From positions 1 through 27,017 of the forward strand of contig SKJA01000176.1 of the NCBI GenBank assembly GCA_007116105.1: 27,017 nucleotides of DNA, read 5' to 3'. The stretch is from Candidatus Izemoplasma sp. (GTDB lineage Bacteria; Bacillota_I; Bacilli_A; Izemoplasmatales; Izemoplasmataceae). Below, piece by piece: positions 1 through 8,352 of the stretch. Both the position numbers and the translations under genes were made by a program. Position 1 is the stretch's first letter; each line of letters begins with the position of its first letter. The notes under the pieces are model-generated. The model saw nothing but the letters and a program-made list of their open reading frames with translations. It was not told where the DNA came from and did not search any database.

Positions 1-2123
1 TAAGCATAATGGAAACCCTCATACCCTTGATGGGTGTAATACTGTTGAAGAAGGTTTTGATAAGGCGTGAGCGCAGGAAGCGCCACACCCACCACCATCA
101 CCCCCAGCAACTGTCCTTGTGGCAGATCCACACCTTCAGCGAACGAGCCACCAAGCACCGTACATAAAAGCTTAGGTCTCTTGGTTGACAACACAAACTG
201 ACGCAACAAGGTCTCTTTCTCTGTGGGGGTCATGTTGGGTTGATGGCGATGCACATCGACGCCAGTGAGGTCGAGATCGGCTAAAATTTGATGCATGTAT
301 TGAAACGAAGGAAAATAGACAATGTAGGGCGCTTTTTTACTTTCTAAAAGCGCATAAATAGAATCGCCAATGCGTTCACGGGCGTGATCGCGATCTTTAT
401 AGCGTAGTGATCTGGAAACATCCACAAACACGCCCAATCGTTTGGGGTCAAAGGGGCTGTTTAAGATGAGCGTTTGTCCCACGCCGCGCGAGAGTAATTG
501 TTGATAGTACGTTAACGGTTCTAAGGTCGCAGAAAACAACACAGCCCCTTCAGTTTGTTCCGTCAGGGTCGTTTTTAAAGGTTTAGATGCGTCTAAGCAC
601 GCCATTTCAAAACGCACGTCTTCTTGTTCGAAATGGACTAAAAACAGATGTGACTCTTCGTAGTAATGCGCGATGCGCAACCACTGAAGTAGCTCAAAGA
701 AAGCGTCTTTAAAGACGGGGCGCATGCGATGTTGTTTGTGTTGTTCCATCAACACTTCGAGTGCTTTATACGCCTCTTCAATGGCCTTGTGTAAGGGTTT
801 GGGAACCTCTTTAAAGGCGACCATACGCTCACGGTTTGACGCCGCATGATCATGAACAAAAAGCATCTCTTGTACCAAGCTGTTGAGTGCTTTCATAGGC
901 GAGGGTGTGAGGGTGGTCAAATGACTTTGCCATTGCTGTGTCTGGTTTAAAGTCAACGAAGCGGAGTACATGCTGCGGGAACGATCGACGAGATTGTGTG
1001 CTTCATCAACCAAAAGTTTTACTTTGTAATTGTCTTCATCAAAAAAACGAACGAGCTGAATTCTCGGATCAAACGCATAATTGAAATCGCCAATGATGAC
1101 GTCGCAATAGCGTGCGACATCCAAGGCCAGTTCATGCGGACACACTTTATGAAGTGCCCCATACTCTTTGAGTAAGGCGCCATCGTAAAGCGCATCGTGT
1201 TCAAAGACGTCACTGAGTGCTTCGTTCACACGGTCATAATAGTTTTTTGCAAAAGGACAGACCGCTGGGTCACAGTCCACTTCTTTACGCAAACAAAGAC
1301 TTTCTTTGCTGTTTAAGGTGATCGCTTTTAACGCCACACCTTGTGCGCGCAACCGTTCGACCATCTCGACCGCCACTTGCTTACCCGCATTTTTAGCGGT
1401 CGCATAAAAGACCTTCTCATCGTGACGATGCACACTTTTTAACGTCGCAAACAACGTCGCCATGGTTTTGCCGATGCCCGTGGGCGCAAGGGCGTACAAA
1501 ACGTCTTTTTCAATCATGGTTTGATAGGTTTTCTCAATCAATCGTTCTTGCCCTTCCCGCATCTCGTGAAATGGGAACTCAAGTCCGGTCAATGTTTTTT
1601 CTTTGGCGTATAGATGCGACAGTATTTTCACATGCCATGCCCGGTACGTTTCTAAGGCTACCAACGTCTCGTGTTCCAACACTTCAACCGCGTAGGTTTG
1701 CGTAAAGGCTTTGGTTTCAAGACTAGGGTGATGCACATATAAAAGTCTTAGTGTTATCGTATGTCGCTGGTGTTTTAAAGCATATAAGTAGCCATAGACT
1801 TGAAGCTGTTTGAGGTGTGCTTCTTGAGCCGTTAAGGTCATGAGAGGTTGCAAGGTGCTTTTGATTTCTTCGATGAGGATGTCACCATCTTCTTCTAACA
1901 CGCCATCCATTCTGCCCACAAGACGATAGATGTGATCTGCGGTTTGAATGGTGCCTTCAATAGGCACTTCTTTTTGATCTGAGGGTTGGTATTGATTTTG
2001 ACGATGTTGATGGAGTTGTGTGCCAATGTATGCGCGATTCTTGCCTTGTCCTTGACTGGATAAATCGCCTGCTGCATACACATAGTTCACCAAATCTTTG
2101 ACCGCCAGTGCAATGGTTTCCAT
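1..2123 (-). CDS. Rad3/XPD (DinG-like) DNA helicase with N-terminal Cas4-like nuclease domain, 3' end cut by window edge
   Basis: About 707 residues are present and no stop occurs before base 1, so the C-terminus, including helicase motif VI, is missing. Residues about 1-110 look like a RecB/Cas4-type PD-(D/E)XK nuclease: D73 in GRMDG, then E86-I-K88. The helicase follows, with Walker A APTGIGKT (K219) and DEAH at 373-376. Between them C277, C284, C289 and C328 match the four Fe-S-ligating cysteines of XPD-family enzymes. The predicted role is 4Fe-4S-dependent 5'-3' unwinding in DNA repair. The nuclease-helicase fusion is a known bacterial domain order. The ATG is preceded by GAGGTG and overlaps the hydrolase stop by one base (TGATG), so the two genes are translationally coupled. 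The family is clear; the precise pathway is not. Confidence 0.9.
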   Translation of the reverse strand, partial: METIALAVKDLVNYVYAAGDLSSQGQGKNRAYIGTQLHQHRQNQYQPSDQKEVPIEGTIQTADHIYRLVGRMDGVLEEDGDILIEEIKSTLQPLMTLTAQEAHLKQLQVYGYLYALKHQRHTITLRLLYVHHPSLETKAFTQTYAVEVLEHETLVALETYRAWHVKILSHLYAKEKTLTGLEFPFHEMREGQERLIEKTYQTMIEKDVLYALAPTGIGKTMATLFATLKSVHRHDEKVFYATAKNAGKQVAVEMVERLRAQGVALKAITLNSKESLCLRKEVDCDPAVCPFAKNYYDRVNEALSDVFEHDALYDGALLKEYGALHKVCPHELALDVARYCDVIIGDFNYAFDPRIQLVRFFDEDNYKVKLLVDEAHNLVDRSRSMYSASLTLNQTQQWQSHLTTLTPSPMKALNSLVQEMLFVHDHAASNRERMVAFKEVPKPLHKAIEEAYKALEVLMEQHKQHRMRPVFKDAFFELLQWLRIAHYYEESHLFLVHFEQEDVRFEMACLDASKPLKTTLTEQTEGAVLFSATLEPLTYYQQLLSRGVGQTLILNSPFDPKRLGVFVDVSRSLRYKDRDHARERIGDSIYALLESKKAPYIVYFPSFQYMHQILADLDLTGVDVHRHQPNMTPTEKETLLRQFVLSTKRPKLLCTVLGGSFAEGVDLPQGQLLGVMVVGVALPALTPYQNLLQQYYTHQGYEGFHYA

Positions 2124-3106
2124 CAATGTTCACCTCGGATAAACGAGAGCATCCGTTCAATCGTACGCTCTCCCTCAGGCAGTCCTGGAAACAACGGATA
2201 GACATGCAACATCCGAGGGGATGGTTCAAACGTCAACGTCACACCGACTTCTTGCGCACGTTGCGCAAACAACACCGCATCTGGATACAGCACATCAAAC
2301 GTCCCCATCACCATCATGACCGGCATCGTAAGCACACTTAAATCACCAAACAAGGGACTCACTCGAGGATCGTCGAGTGCCACTTCCCCGCGCCAGGCAT
2401 TGCCTAAATAAAGGGCGGCTGGGGGGTTGAGTACTGGGTCCAGTGGTTGAATCGCGGCAATCTGTGGATTGTCGAGTGCCAAGTCTAACCAAGGCGAAAT
2501 CATCAACAACAACGACGGTAAAGGACGATGTTCACGAGCCAGTTCTAACGTTAAAGCCAAGGCTAAAGACGCGCCCGCAGAATCGCCCATGAGAATGATG
2601 GACTGGTGTGGGTTTGCCTCGATGAGATGGTCATAAAAAGACACTAACTTTGGCAGCGCATCTTCCACCGTCGCATTCGGAGCTCTTGGATAAAGCGGAA
2701 AATACACAGGTACCTCAAGGGTGTCCATCAAGCGGGTCACAAAGCGAAAATGTATCCATGAAGGTGGGTTCACATAGGAACCACCGTGAAGATACACGAT
2801 GATCGATTCGCTTTCTGATGCAGGGTCAAACATTAAGACGTCTAAACGGTCCTGCTCAAAGTTGGTGACACGATTCGAAAAGGGAAACGGGACCTCAAAA
2901 GGTGCCTCGTTGATCGTTTCGCGACGTAAAAAATAGGCTTCAATGTTTTCATCTGTGAGCGGCGGAATAAAGGGTCTACGAACGCGAAAAGCAATTTCAT
3001 AAACGCGTGAGGACACACTGCGTCCTTCAAACACACGCGCTTGAATGCTTTGTGTGAGTGTAAACACAAGGATAAAGACAAGACTGTATCGTGCGATGGC
3101 TTTCAT
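2123..3106 (-). CDS. Exported alpha/beta hydrolase (hormone-sensitive-lipase-like esterase)
   Basis: This is a 327-residue protein. I start it at the ATG at 3106 because GAGGG precedes it and because the earlier in-frame ATG (3145) lies inside the promoter. Residues 1-23 form a basic-hydrophobic leader ending near QARVF, so export or membrane tethering is likely. The oxyanion motif HGG is at 107-109, the nucleophile S176 lies in GDSAG, the acid is probably D271 (GTFD), and the base is H301. This order is that of the alpha/beta hydrolase fold-3/HSL esterase family, which hydrolyses short or medium carboxyl esters. The substrate is unknown. It is the first gene of a two-gene transcript with the downstream helicase; I see no functional link beyond co-transcription. 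Confidence 0.88.
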   Translation of the reverse strand: MKAIARYSLVFILVFTLTQSIQARVFEGRSVSSRVYEIAFRVRRPFIPPLTDENIEAYFLRRETINEAPFEVPFPFSNRVTNFEQDRLDVLMFDPASESESIIVYLHGGSYVNPPSWIHFRFVTRLMDTLEVPVYFPLYPRAPNATVEDALPKLVSFYDHLIEANPHQSIILMGDSAGASLALALTLELAREHRPLPSLLLMISPWLDLALDNPQIAAIQPLDPVLNPPAALYLGNAWRGEVALDDPRVSPLFGDLSVLTMPVMMVMGTFDVLYPDAVLFAQRAQEVGVTLTFEPSPRMLHVYPLFPGLPEGERTIERMLSFIRGEH

Positions 3107-3135
3107 GCGATCCCTCTTTCGTAACGCCTTCTTTA

Positions 3136-3144
3136 AGTATAGCA
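3136..3144 (-). promoter_or_regulatory. Extended -10 promoter (TGCTATACT) for the hydrolase-helicase operon
   Basis: Read on the minus strand the site is TGC-TATACT, 30 bases upstream of the chosen ATG. I see no convincing -35. It faces the photolyase promoter in a 76-base divergent intergenic region. Confidence 0.6.
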
Positions 3145-3154
3145 TATGGGCTCA

Positions 3155-3163
3155 TGATATAAT
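3155..3163 (+). promoter_or_regulatory. Extended -10 promoter (TGATATAAT) for the photolyase
   Basis: The site is TGA-TATAAT, 19 bases before the ATG at 3183, with GAGGTG at 3171-3176 as ribosome site. The short distance implies a very short leader. There is no clear -35. Confidence 0.6.
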
Positions 3164-3182
3164 CCAATTAGAGGTGAAAACG

Positions 3183-4568
3183 ATGAAGATTTCCGTGTTG
3201 GTGTACCGTCAAGACTTGCGTGCTTACGATCACCCTGCGCTTGACCATGCGCTCAAGCATCAAACCCCAGTGTTGGCGCTGTATGCGGATGATCCCGCAC
3301 TCGATGAACCCACACGCTATGGCTTTCCAAGACGCTCATCGAAGCGACGAGCGTTTTTAAGACAGACTTTAAGCATCTTAAAGACAACCTTAAAACCACT
3401 GGGTGTTCCTTTAATCGTTCTTAACCAACCCCTTCTAAGCGCCTTAAAGACGGTCGCTGAAGCGTATGAGATCGAACGGGTCATTCTCCACCACACCGAT
3501 GGTGAAGAGGAGCGACTCGACGATCTTGCCTTAATGCAATGGTATCCAAAGCGGGTCTTCTTTTTTGAGGATAAATCCTTGTTAAGCCCGCACCAGCTTC
3601 CTTTTGAAATCGCCCAATTACCCAAAACCTTTACCGCATTTCGTCAAAAAGTTGAGGCCCTTACGCCCCCACCCGTCCTCCCCCAAAGACAACCCCAGAC
3701 GGCGTGGACACCGGTGATTCCTTGTACCTTATCCGTTGAGACAAAGACGTTGGTGTTTCCTGCGGGAGAGATTGCGGCTAAGGAACGGCTCGAGCATTAT
3801 CTGTTCCATACCCATGCGGTAAAAACCTACAAAGAAACGCGCAACGGAATGCTTTTAGACGATGCGTCTAGTAAGTTTTCGCCTTATTTAGCCAACGGTT
3901 CACTCTCTGTTCGTTGGGTTTATGCACGCTTAACACACTATGAACGCACGGTCGTTAAAAACGATTCAACGTATTGGCTTTTCTTTGAGCTGTTGTGGCG
4001 CGATTATTTTTCTTTTTTATCCCAACAACAAGGCGCCAAGCTTTTCCAATCCCAAGCACTCTCACTAAAGCCTATCCAGTGGCGAGCGAGTGCGACTGAT
4101 TGGCAGCGCATTGTCGACGCTCAAACAGGGTTTCCTTTGATTGATGCCAATTTAAGAATGCTGTATCAAACGGGGTATATGTCCAATCGAGGACGTCAAA
4201 ATGTGGCCAGTTTTATCACCAAAAATTTACGACTAGACTGGCGTTTGGGCGCGGCTTGGTTTGAACATCATCTTCTCGATTACGACGTTGCGAGTAACTA
4301 TGGCAACTGGGCGTATGTCGCAGGGGTAGGCAGTGATGCCCGTGAGTTTCGCTATTTTGATGTGATGAAACAAGGCCAGCTTTATGACCCCGATGCGCAG
4401 CTGCTTGAGCGCTATGTACCTGAACTGAATGCTTTACCTAAACACTTAAGATATCGATTGCCTTTACTTGACCGAGCCGTGTATGAGGATTACGCGCTTC
4501 AGTACCCACGTCCCATGGTCGACTTTCATCGATCGTTGACACTCAACAAACCCTATTTCATAAAATAA
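3183..4568 (+). CDS. Cryptochrome/photolyase, CRY-DASH type
   Basis: This 461-residue flavoprotein belongs to the DNA photolyase/cryptochrome superfamily; DASH members repair cyclobutane dimers, mainly in single-stranded DNA, with blue light. The N-terminal Rossmann antenna domain begins ISVLVYRQDLR. The FAD-binding domain has KETRNG and SSKFSPYLANG (about 217-243), LLWRDYF, and the stretch around 370-390 with SNYGNW and GVGSDAREFRYF, closest to DASH proteins (SNYGNWQY, NDPRE in typical members). Length fits the subfamily. An upstream in-frame ATG at 3045 lies inside the divergent hydrolase gene and lacks a ribosome site, so the ATG at 3183 behind GAGGTG is preferred. It is monocistronic and ends in the 4569 hairpin. 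The subfamily call rests on motif memory. Confidence 0.92.
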   Translation: MKISVLVYRQDLRAYDHPALDHALKHQTPVLALYADDPALDEPTRYGFPRRSSKRRAFLRQTLSILKTTLKPLGVPLIVLNQPLLSALKTVAEAYEIERVILHHTDGEEERLDDLALMQWYPKRVFFFEDKSLLSPHQLPFEIAQLPKTFTAFRQKVEALTPPPVLPQRQPQTAWTPVIPCTLSVETKTLVFPAGEIAAKERLEHYLFHTHAVKTYKETRNGMLLDDASSKFSPYLANGSLSVRWVYARLTHYERTVVKNDSTYWLFFELLWRDYFSFLSQQQGAKLFQSQALSLKPIQWRASATDWQRIVDAQTGFPLIDANLRMLYQTGYMSNRGRQNVASFITKNLRLDWRLGAAWFEHHLLDYDVASNYGNWAYVAGVGSDAREFRYFDVMKQGQLYDPDAQLLERYVPELNALPKHLRYRLPLLDRAVYEDYALQYPRPMVDFHRSLTLNKPYFIK

Positions 4569-4603
4569 GGCGATGCGCGTCAGTCACGCGCATCGCCATT
4601 TTT
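4569..4603. terminator. Bidirectional terminator between photolyase and acyltransferase genes
   Basis: A perfect 12-bp stem GGCGATGCGCGT/ACGCGCATCGCC closes a five-base loop and begins directly after the photolyase TAA. A T run follows on the plus strand and a weaker T-rich stretch on the minus strand. The minus-strand gene's TGA lies at the top of this hairpin. Confidence 0.85.
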
Positions 4604-5845
4604 AATGGATTGATAAATGAGTTCGGTCGCAAACGCGACTTTGGTGACTGGAAACGATTGATCGAAGCCAAAGAAATACGTTAAATTATCGTGAGAAAAG
4701 CCGATGAATGGCTGGCCATGATGGTGCTTATAGGCCACATGGACAGCGTATTGTCTTTTACTCTCATGAAACCAAGACATCGCTTCGCCTTCGACCTGAA
4801 AGTGAACTTCAAATCCAGCAGGACTATGTTTGAAGATGCCTTTACCCAGGGAGACAAAGCCTTTGGGGTTGGGTAAGACATACACATCCACCTCGGTTTC
4901 AACGTGGTAAGAGCCTTCTTCAATCGAAGCTTTGAGACACTCTTTCTGCCAATCCACCCATGTCGCCATCGCAATCACCTTCGGTGTGTCACCCAGTTCG
5001 ATGAGATCGCCTTGTTCATTGAGCTCAAACCGTTTCTCAGAAGCTTCACAAAAGAGTTGGTGTCCTTTTGAACGCAATACGCCTTCGTGTTGAGTGCCAT
5101 AGGTGCGGTACAGTAAATTTTCTAAACCTTCGGCACGCTTTCGGTGACGGATCTTTAACTGTTTGCTTTTTTGCCACTGATAATCATCATAGACAAAGGC
5201 TTCTTGTATTCTCTCATTGATCGCGTCAGGGGTTAAAAGATGCGTTTCTTCGGCCGTAATGATTTGCTTCAAGACAGACTCTGTTTTAAAGAAGCGTCCT
5301 TGCTTTGACCAATAAGGTTTCGCAAGGTGGTGACCATGATTGATCAACGTCACCACTGGGACTTTGGCGAGCTTTACCAATTTCCCTAAACTTGGTGGGA
5401 TGTAATGCGCTCGACCATCCAAGGTGTAGCGTGCTTCAGGGTAAATGATGAGGGTTAACCCGTGTTTTTTGATCACATGAAGCATGTTGCGTCCGACGGT
5501 GCTGTCTTGTGTTGAAAACTTACGCACACCGATTGAACCAAGCCATTTGAGTAATTTTTCATATTTCACATACGCATCGAGCGCCGCAACATTGGCCGCA
5601 CTCTTTGGAAACACCGCCCGCGCAGCCGTCTTGAAATCCAAATAGGACCCATGAGAAGCCAACATGATGTAAGGCTCTTGAACAGTTTCCATGTTGATTT
5701 TAATGTATTTGTGACGTCTAATCCATAGTGGAAAAAACGTTCGAGACCAAACGTAAAGTTTCATTAATCGTGTGGGCTTTGGCGGTTTTCCTTTCATCGT
5801 GTAACGCTCGTCGTGAAAACTGCCTTGAGGGTTTAGTTTTAACAT
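4580..5845 (-). CDS. PlsC-like lysophospholipid/glycerol-3-phosphate acyltransferase family protein with long C-terminal extension
   Basis: 421 residues; the ATG is preceded by AGGAG with eight-base spacing. The acyltransferase core is in the first half: HX4D motif H65-GSYL-D70 and a substrate-binding PEAR motif at 136-139, as in 1-acylglycerol-3-phosphate acyltransferases (PlsC), which transfer an acyl chain to a lysophospholipid at the membrane. No strong transmembrane helix is evident; a basic, aromatic segment (about 25-50) may contact the bilayer. Residues from about 220 to the end form an extra region of about 200 residues, rich in beta-type sequence, that I do not recognise and that ordinary PlsC (about 240 residues) lacks. 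It starts 11 bases after the CDF transporter stop, so the two form one operon. The acyl acceptor is uncertain. Confidence 0.8.
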   Translation of the reverse strand: MLKLNPQGSFHDERYTMKGKPPKPTRLMKLYVWSRTFFPLWIRRHKYIKINMETVQEPYIMLASHGSYLDFKTAARAVFPKSAANVAALDAYVKYEKLLKWLGSIGVRKFSTQDSTVGRNMLHVIKKHGLTLIIYPEARYTLDGRAHYIPPSLGKLVKLAKVPVVTLINHGHHLAKPYWSKQGRFFKTESVLKQIITAEETHLLTPDAINERIQEAFVYDDYQWQKSKQLKIRHRKRAEGLENLLYRTYGTQHEGVLRSKGHQLFCEASEKRFELNEQGDLIELGDTPKVIAMATWVDWQKECLKASIEEGSYHVETEVDVYVLPNPKGFVSLGKGIFKHSPAGFEVHFQVEGEAMSWFHESKRQYAVHVAYKHHHGQPFIGFSHDNLTYFFGFDQSFPVTKVAFATELIYQSIKNGDARD

Positions 5846-5856
5846 TTAAAGCACTC

Positions 5857-6756
5857 CTATGTATCGTTTGGGTTCACGTGGACCATGCAATGTTTGACAA
5901 GCGGAAACATCGACTCCACTTGAAGATGAACGCTCTCTGCAATATGGTGTGCAGCTTGAAGCGTCAAGGATGCTTCAACCCCAATCTCGACGTCAATAAA
6001 CATCTTCTCAGCATGTAAGCGACCCTTGAGATCATCGACTGTTTTAACGCCACGGATGCTTAGAATGTGTTGTTCAATCGCTTGCATGGTGTCTAAATCT
6101 GGGGCGGTGTCGACCAGTTGTTTCACAACGCGAATCACGATGGTATACGCCACCCGCATAATCAAGAGACTGATGGCTAAAGCCGCAAGCAAATCCATCC
6201 ACAAAAACCCCAGCATGGCACCCGCAACCCCAATCAAGCCGCCCAGCGAACTTATCGCATCAAAGCGGTGATGCCAAGCATCCGCAATCAGTGTACTACT
6301 GTGTGCTTTGCGACCGCTTTTTAAAGCCCACCAAAACAACACTTCATTGACAAGAATACTGATGAGGATGGCGGCAAGTGCAATAAGGTTTGGCCGCGAT
6401 AACGTATACTCGCCCAAACGATAGAGATTTAATCGCCACACATTTTGAGCGAACATAAACAACGCGAATCCCATCAATGACAGTCCCATAAGAAGCGCAA
6501 TCAACGCTTCAAAGCGTTCATGGCCATAGGGGTGTGTCGCATCGGCTTTTTTGCGTGAAACGCGTGCGCCAAAAAACACAAGCACCGTAGAGATGACATC
6601 GCTGGCCGAATGCAAAGCATCCGAAAGCAATGCGGCTGAGCGACCATAAATACCCGCAAGAAATTTCAGAGCACTTAAAATTAAGTTCACTAAGATGGTC
6701 CCTAAGGCTGTCTTTTCAATTAACGCTTGTTCTTCTTTGCGACTGAGTTTATCCAT
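5857..6756 (-). CDS. Cation diffusion facilitator (CDF) metal/proton antiporter
   Basis: 299 residues from the ATG at 6756, which has AAGGAG seven bases upstream; longer in-frame ATGs (up to 6813) run into the promoter and are rejected. There are about six hydrophobic helices and a soluble C-terminal ferredoxin-like domain. Metal-site residues follow the CDF plan: HxxxD in helix 2 (H49, D53 within SDALHSASD) and HxxxD in helix 5 (H162, D166 within DAWHHRFD), with the HPYGHERFE loop at 75-83. In the family such a His-Asp/His-Asp site often goes with Zn2+ preference, whereas E. coli FieF has an Asp-rich site. The likely job is export of Zn, Fe, Mn or Co in exchange for protons. It is first in an operon with the acyltransferase. 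Confidence 0.93.
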   Translation of the reverse strand: MDKLSRKEEQALIEKTALGTILVNLILSALKFLAGIYGRSAALLSDALHSASDVISTVLVFFGARVSRKKADATHPYGHERFEALIALLMGLSLMGFALFMFAQNVWRLNLYRLGEYTLSRPNLIALAAILISILVNEVLFWWALKSGRKAHSSTLIADAWHHRFDAISSLGGLIGVAGAMLGFLWMDLLAALAISLLIMRVAYTIVIRVVKQLVDTAPDLDTMQAIEQHILSIRGVKTVDDLKGRLHAEKMFIDVEIGVEASLTLQAAHHIAESVHLQVESMFPLVKHCMVHVNPNDT

Positions 6757-6787
6757 CGATGGCTCCTTAAGTCTTTCAACGAATTTC

Positions 6788-6796
6788 ATTATAGCA
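6788..6796 (-). promoter_or_regulatory. Extended -10 promoter (TGCTATAAT) for the CDF transporter operon
   Basis: A perfect TGC-TATAAT on the minus strand, 31 bases ahead of the chosen start codon. The longer ORF versions would place start codons in or before this box, which supports the shorter start. Confidence 0.7.
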
Positions 6797-6804
6797 TATT
6801 TCAC

Positions 6805-6818
6805 CACAATCAATTGTG
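6805..6818. repeat. Inverted repeat CACAAT-CA-ATTGTG in a divergent promoter region
   Basis: Perfect 6-bp arms with a two-base spacer lie upstream of both divergent -10 boxes (6788-6796 minus, 6846-6854 plus). The position suits an operator for a dimeric regulator, possibly metal-responsive given the CDF gene, but no regulator gene is adjacent. AT-rich chance palindromes are common. Confidence 0.3.
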
Positions 6819-6845
6819 AAAAATTATATTTTAACCGCTTGGCTA

Positions 6846-6854
6846 TGCTATACT
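6846..6854 (+). promoter_or_regulatory. Extended -10 promoter (TGCTATACT) for the M20 peptidase
   Basis: TGC-TATACT, 28 bases before the ATG. A near-ideal ribosome site AAAGGAGG follows at 6868-6875, itself inside a small inverted repeat AAGGA/TCCTT (6869-6882). Confidence 0.6.
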
Positions 6855-6882
6855 ATAGCTAATTCATAAAGGAGGATTCCTT

Positions 6883-8325
6883 ATGCCACAACTCATCACA
6901 GCTTTGCTTGTTGCCTTACTTGTTGTTCTCATCATCATGATCATTAAGACACTACAGTTTAAACCAAACCAAAAAGTCGTCGATCCTAGCCCTCCTCTAG
7001 ATTTGAACGAAAAGCGTATCATCGAATCATTAAAAGCGATGATTCGATTTAAAACCGTCTCTTACGTTGATAAACGAAAAGAAGATCCTAAGCCTTTTGA
7101 GCTGTTTAAATCGTATCTTGTGAAACGCTATCCATGGATTGAAACACACGCCAAACTCGAGTATTTAGGGGACCGTGGGATTTTGATTCATCTTAAAGGA
7201 TCCACTCAAGAAGCGCCTTTAGTTTTAATGTCCCACTATGATGTGGTTCCTAAAAACGGCACCTGGGCCTACGATGCCTTCTTGGGTGATGTGATCGACG
7301 ACCGCGTCTATGGTCGTGGCGCCTTGGACACGAAGGGGACCTTATGTTCAATCATGGAAGCCGTACATCATCATATCGAACAGAAAACGCCTCTCAAACG
7401 CGATCTTTACCTTGCCTTTGGTGGCGATGAAGAGATTCGCGGGGGCTCTGCGGATATGATTGTCGAACACTTACGCGCTCAAGGGATTCAACCTGCGATG
7501 GTTCTCGATGAAGGCGGTGCCATTGTCGAAGGCATGTTCCCGGGTGTTGCCAAACCCATCGCGGTGATTGGCACCGCCGAAAAAGGGTTTATGGCAGTCA
7601 CTTTAAAAGCACATGATGCGGGTGGTCACGCCTCAACACCACCTAAAGAATCGGCCATCACTCTCTTAGCCAACGCCATCACACGTTTAAACGATCGACA
7701 ACTGTTTCCTGTAAAACGAAACCTCGTCATGGATCAAATGTTCGACACGTTAGGACGTCACAGTGATGGGTTCATGATGCGGATGATTTTCGCCAACCTA
7801 TGGTTGACCTTTCCATTGGTTCGCTTTCTCTCTAAGCGTAAAGGGGGCCAATTACTCGCGATGCTTAAAACCACCCAAGCCTTTACGATGATGCAAGGAT
7901 CAGAGGCCATCAATGTCTTGCCTAGTGAAGCGAGCATCGGCATCAACTACCGCATCATTGTTGGTGAAGATGGAGCACACGTTGAAACCAAAATTCGTCA
8001 AGCGCTCTCAGACCTGCCCATCGAGGTCATTGTTGATTACACCACCGACCCCACCACGGTCTCACACGACGATAAAACCTATGATAAACTCACGCAAACC
8101 ATTCGTAAGATTTGGCCAGACGTGATCACCACACCTTATTTGATGATGGCCGCCACTGATTCACGGTACTATCATAAGATTTCACAACACGTCTATCGCT
8201 TTTCAGCGATGCCACTGAGTCAAGAAGAGTTCGCCATGATTCATGCAGCGAACGAGTCGATTCATGTCGATAATTTAATCAACACCGTTCGCTTCTATGT
8301 TCAACTCATCGAAGATTTTAATTAA
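6883..8325 (+). CDS. Membrane-anchored M20 family metallopeptidase (carboxypeptidase S / PM20D1-like)
   Basis: 480 residues. A single uncleaved hydrophobic helix at 3-23 is followed by a Pro-rich linker, so the catalytic part is probably tethered to the membrane. The M20 dizinc site is complete: H118-x-D120 (SHYDVVP), bridging D149 (GRGALDTKG), catalytic pair E183/E184 (GGDEE), D209 (LDEGG) and a C-terminal H454. H249 in the GGHASTPP lid/dimerisation segment is also kept. The architecture, an N-terminal anchor plus this motif set, resembles yeast carboxypeptidase S and animal PM20D1, which cleave (or condense) peptides or N-acyl amino acids. The natural substrate cannot be read from the sequence; a peptide-scavenging role is the default. 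It is monocistronic, with its own promoter and terminator. Confidence 0.92.
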   Translation: MPQLITALLVALLVVLIIMIIKTLQFKPNQKVVDPSPPLDLNEKRIIESLKAMIRFKTVSYVDKRKEDPKPFELFKSYLVKRYPWIETHAKLEYLGDRGILIHLKGSTQEAPLVLMSHYDVVPKNGTWAYDAFLGDVIDDRVYGRGALDTKGTLCSIMEAVHHHIEQKTPLKRDLYLAFGGDEEIRGGSADMIVEHLRAQGIQPAMVLDEGGAIVEGMFPGVAKPIAVIGTAEKGFMAVTLKAHDAGGHASTPPKESAITLLANAITRLNDRQLFPVKRNLVMDQMFDTLGRHSDGFMMRMIFANLWLTFPLVRFLSKRKGGQLLAMLKTTQAFTMMQGSEAINVLPSEASIGINYRIIVGEDGAHVETKIRQALSDLPIEVIVDYTTDPTTVSHDDKTYDKLTQTIRKIWPDVITTPYLMMAATDSRYYHKISQHVYRFSAMPLSQEEFAMIHAANESIHVDNLINTVRFYVQLIEDFN

Positions 8326-8352
8326 AAAACCGCCTCTTGGCGGTTTTTTTTT
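8326..8352. terminator. Terminator after the M20 peptidase, shared with the convergent SDR gene
   Basis: The stem AAAACCGCC/GGCGGTTTT closes a TCTT loop and is followed by a T run to 8352, starting directly after the peptidase TAA. The A run on the other side gives a T tail on the minus strand, so it can act in both directions. The SDR stop codon sits in the last bases of the T run. Confidence 0.88.

Noticed and set aside
3045..3182. N-terminal extension of the photolyase from the ATG at 3045
   Set aside because: It lies within the divergent hydrolase gene and across both promoters, has no ribosome site, and the family N-terminus starts at 3183.
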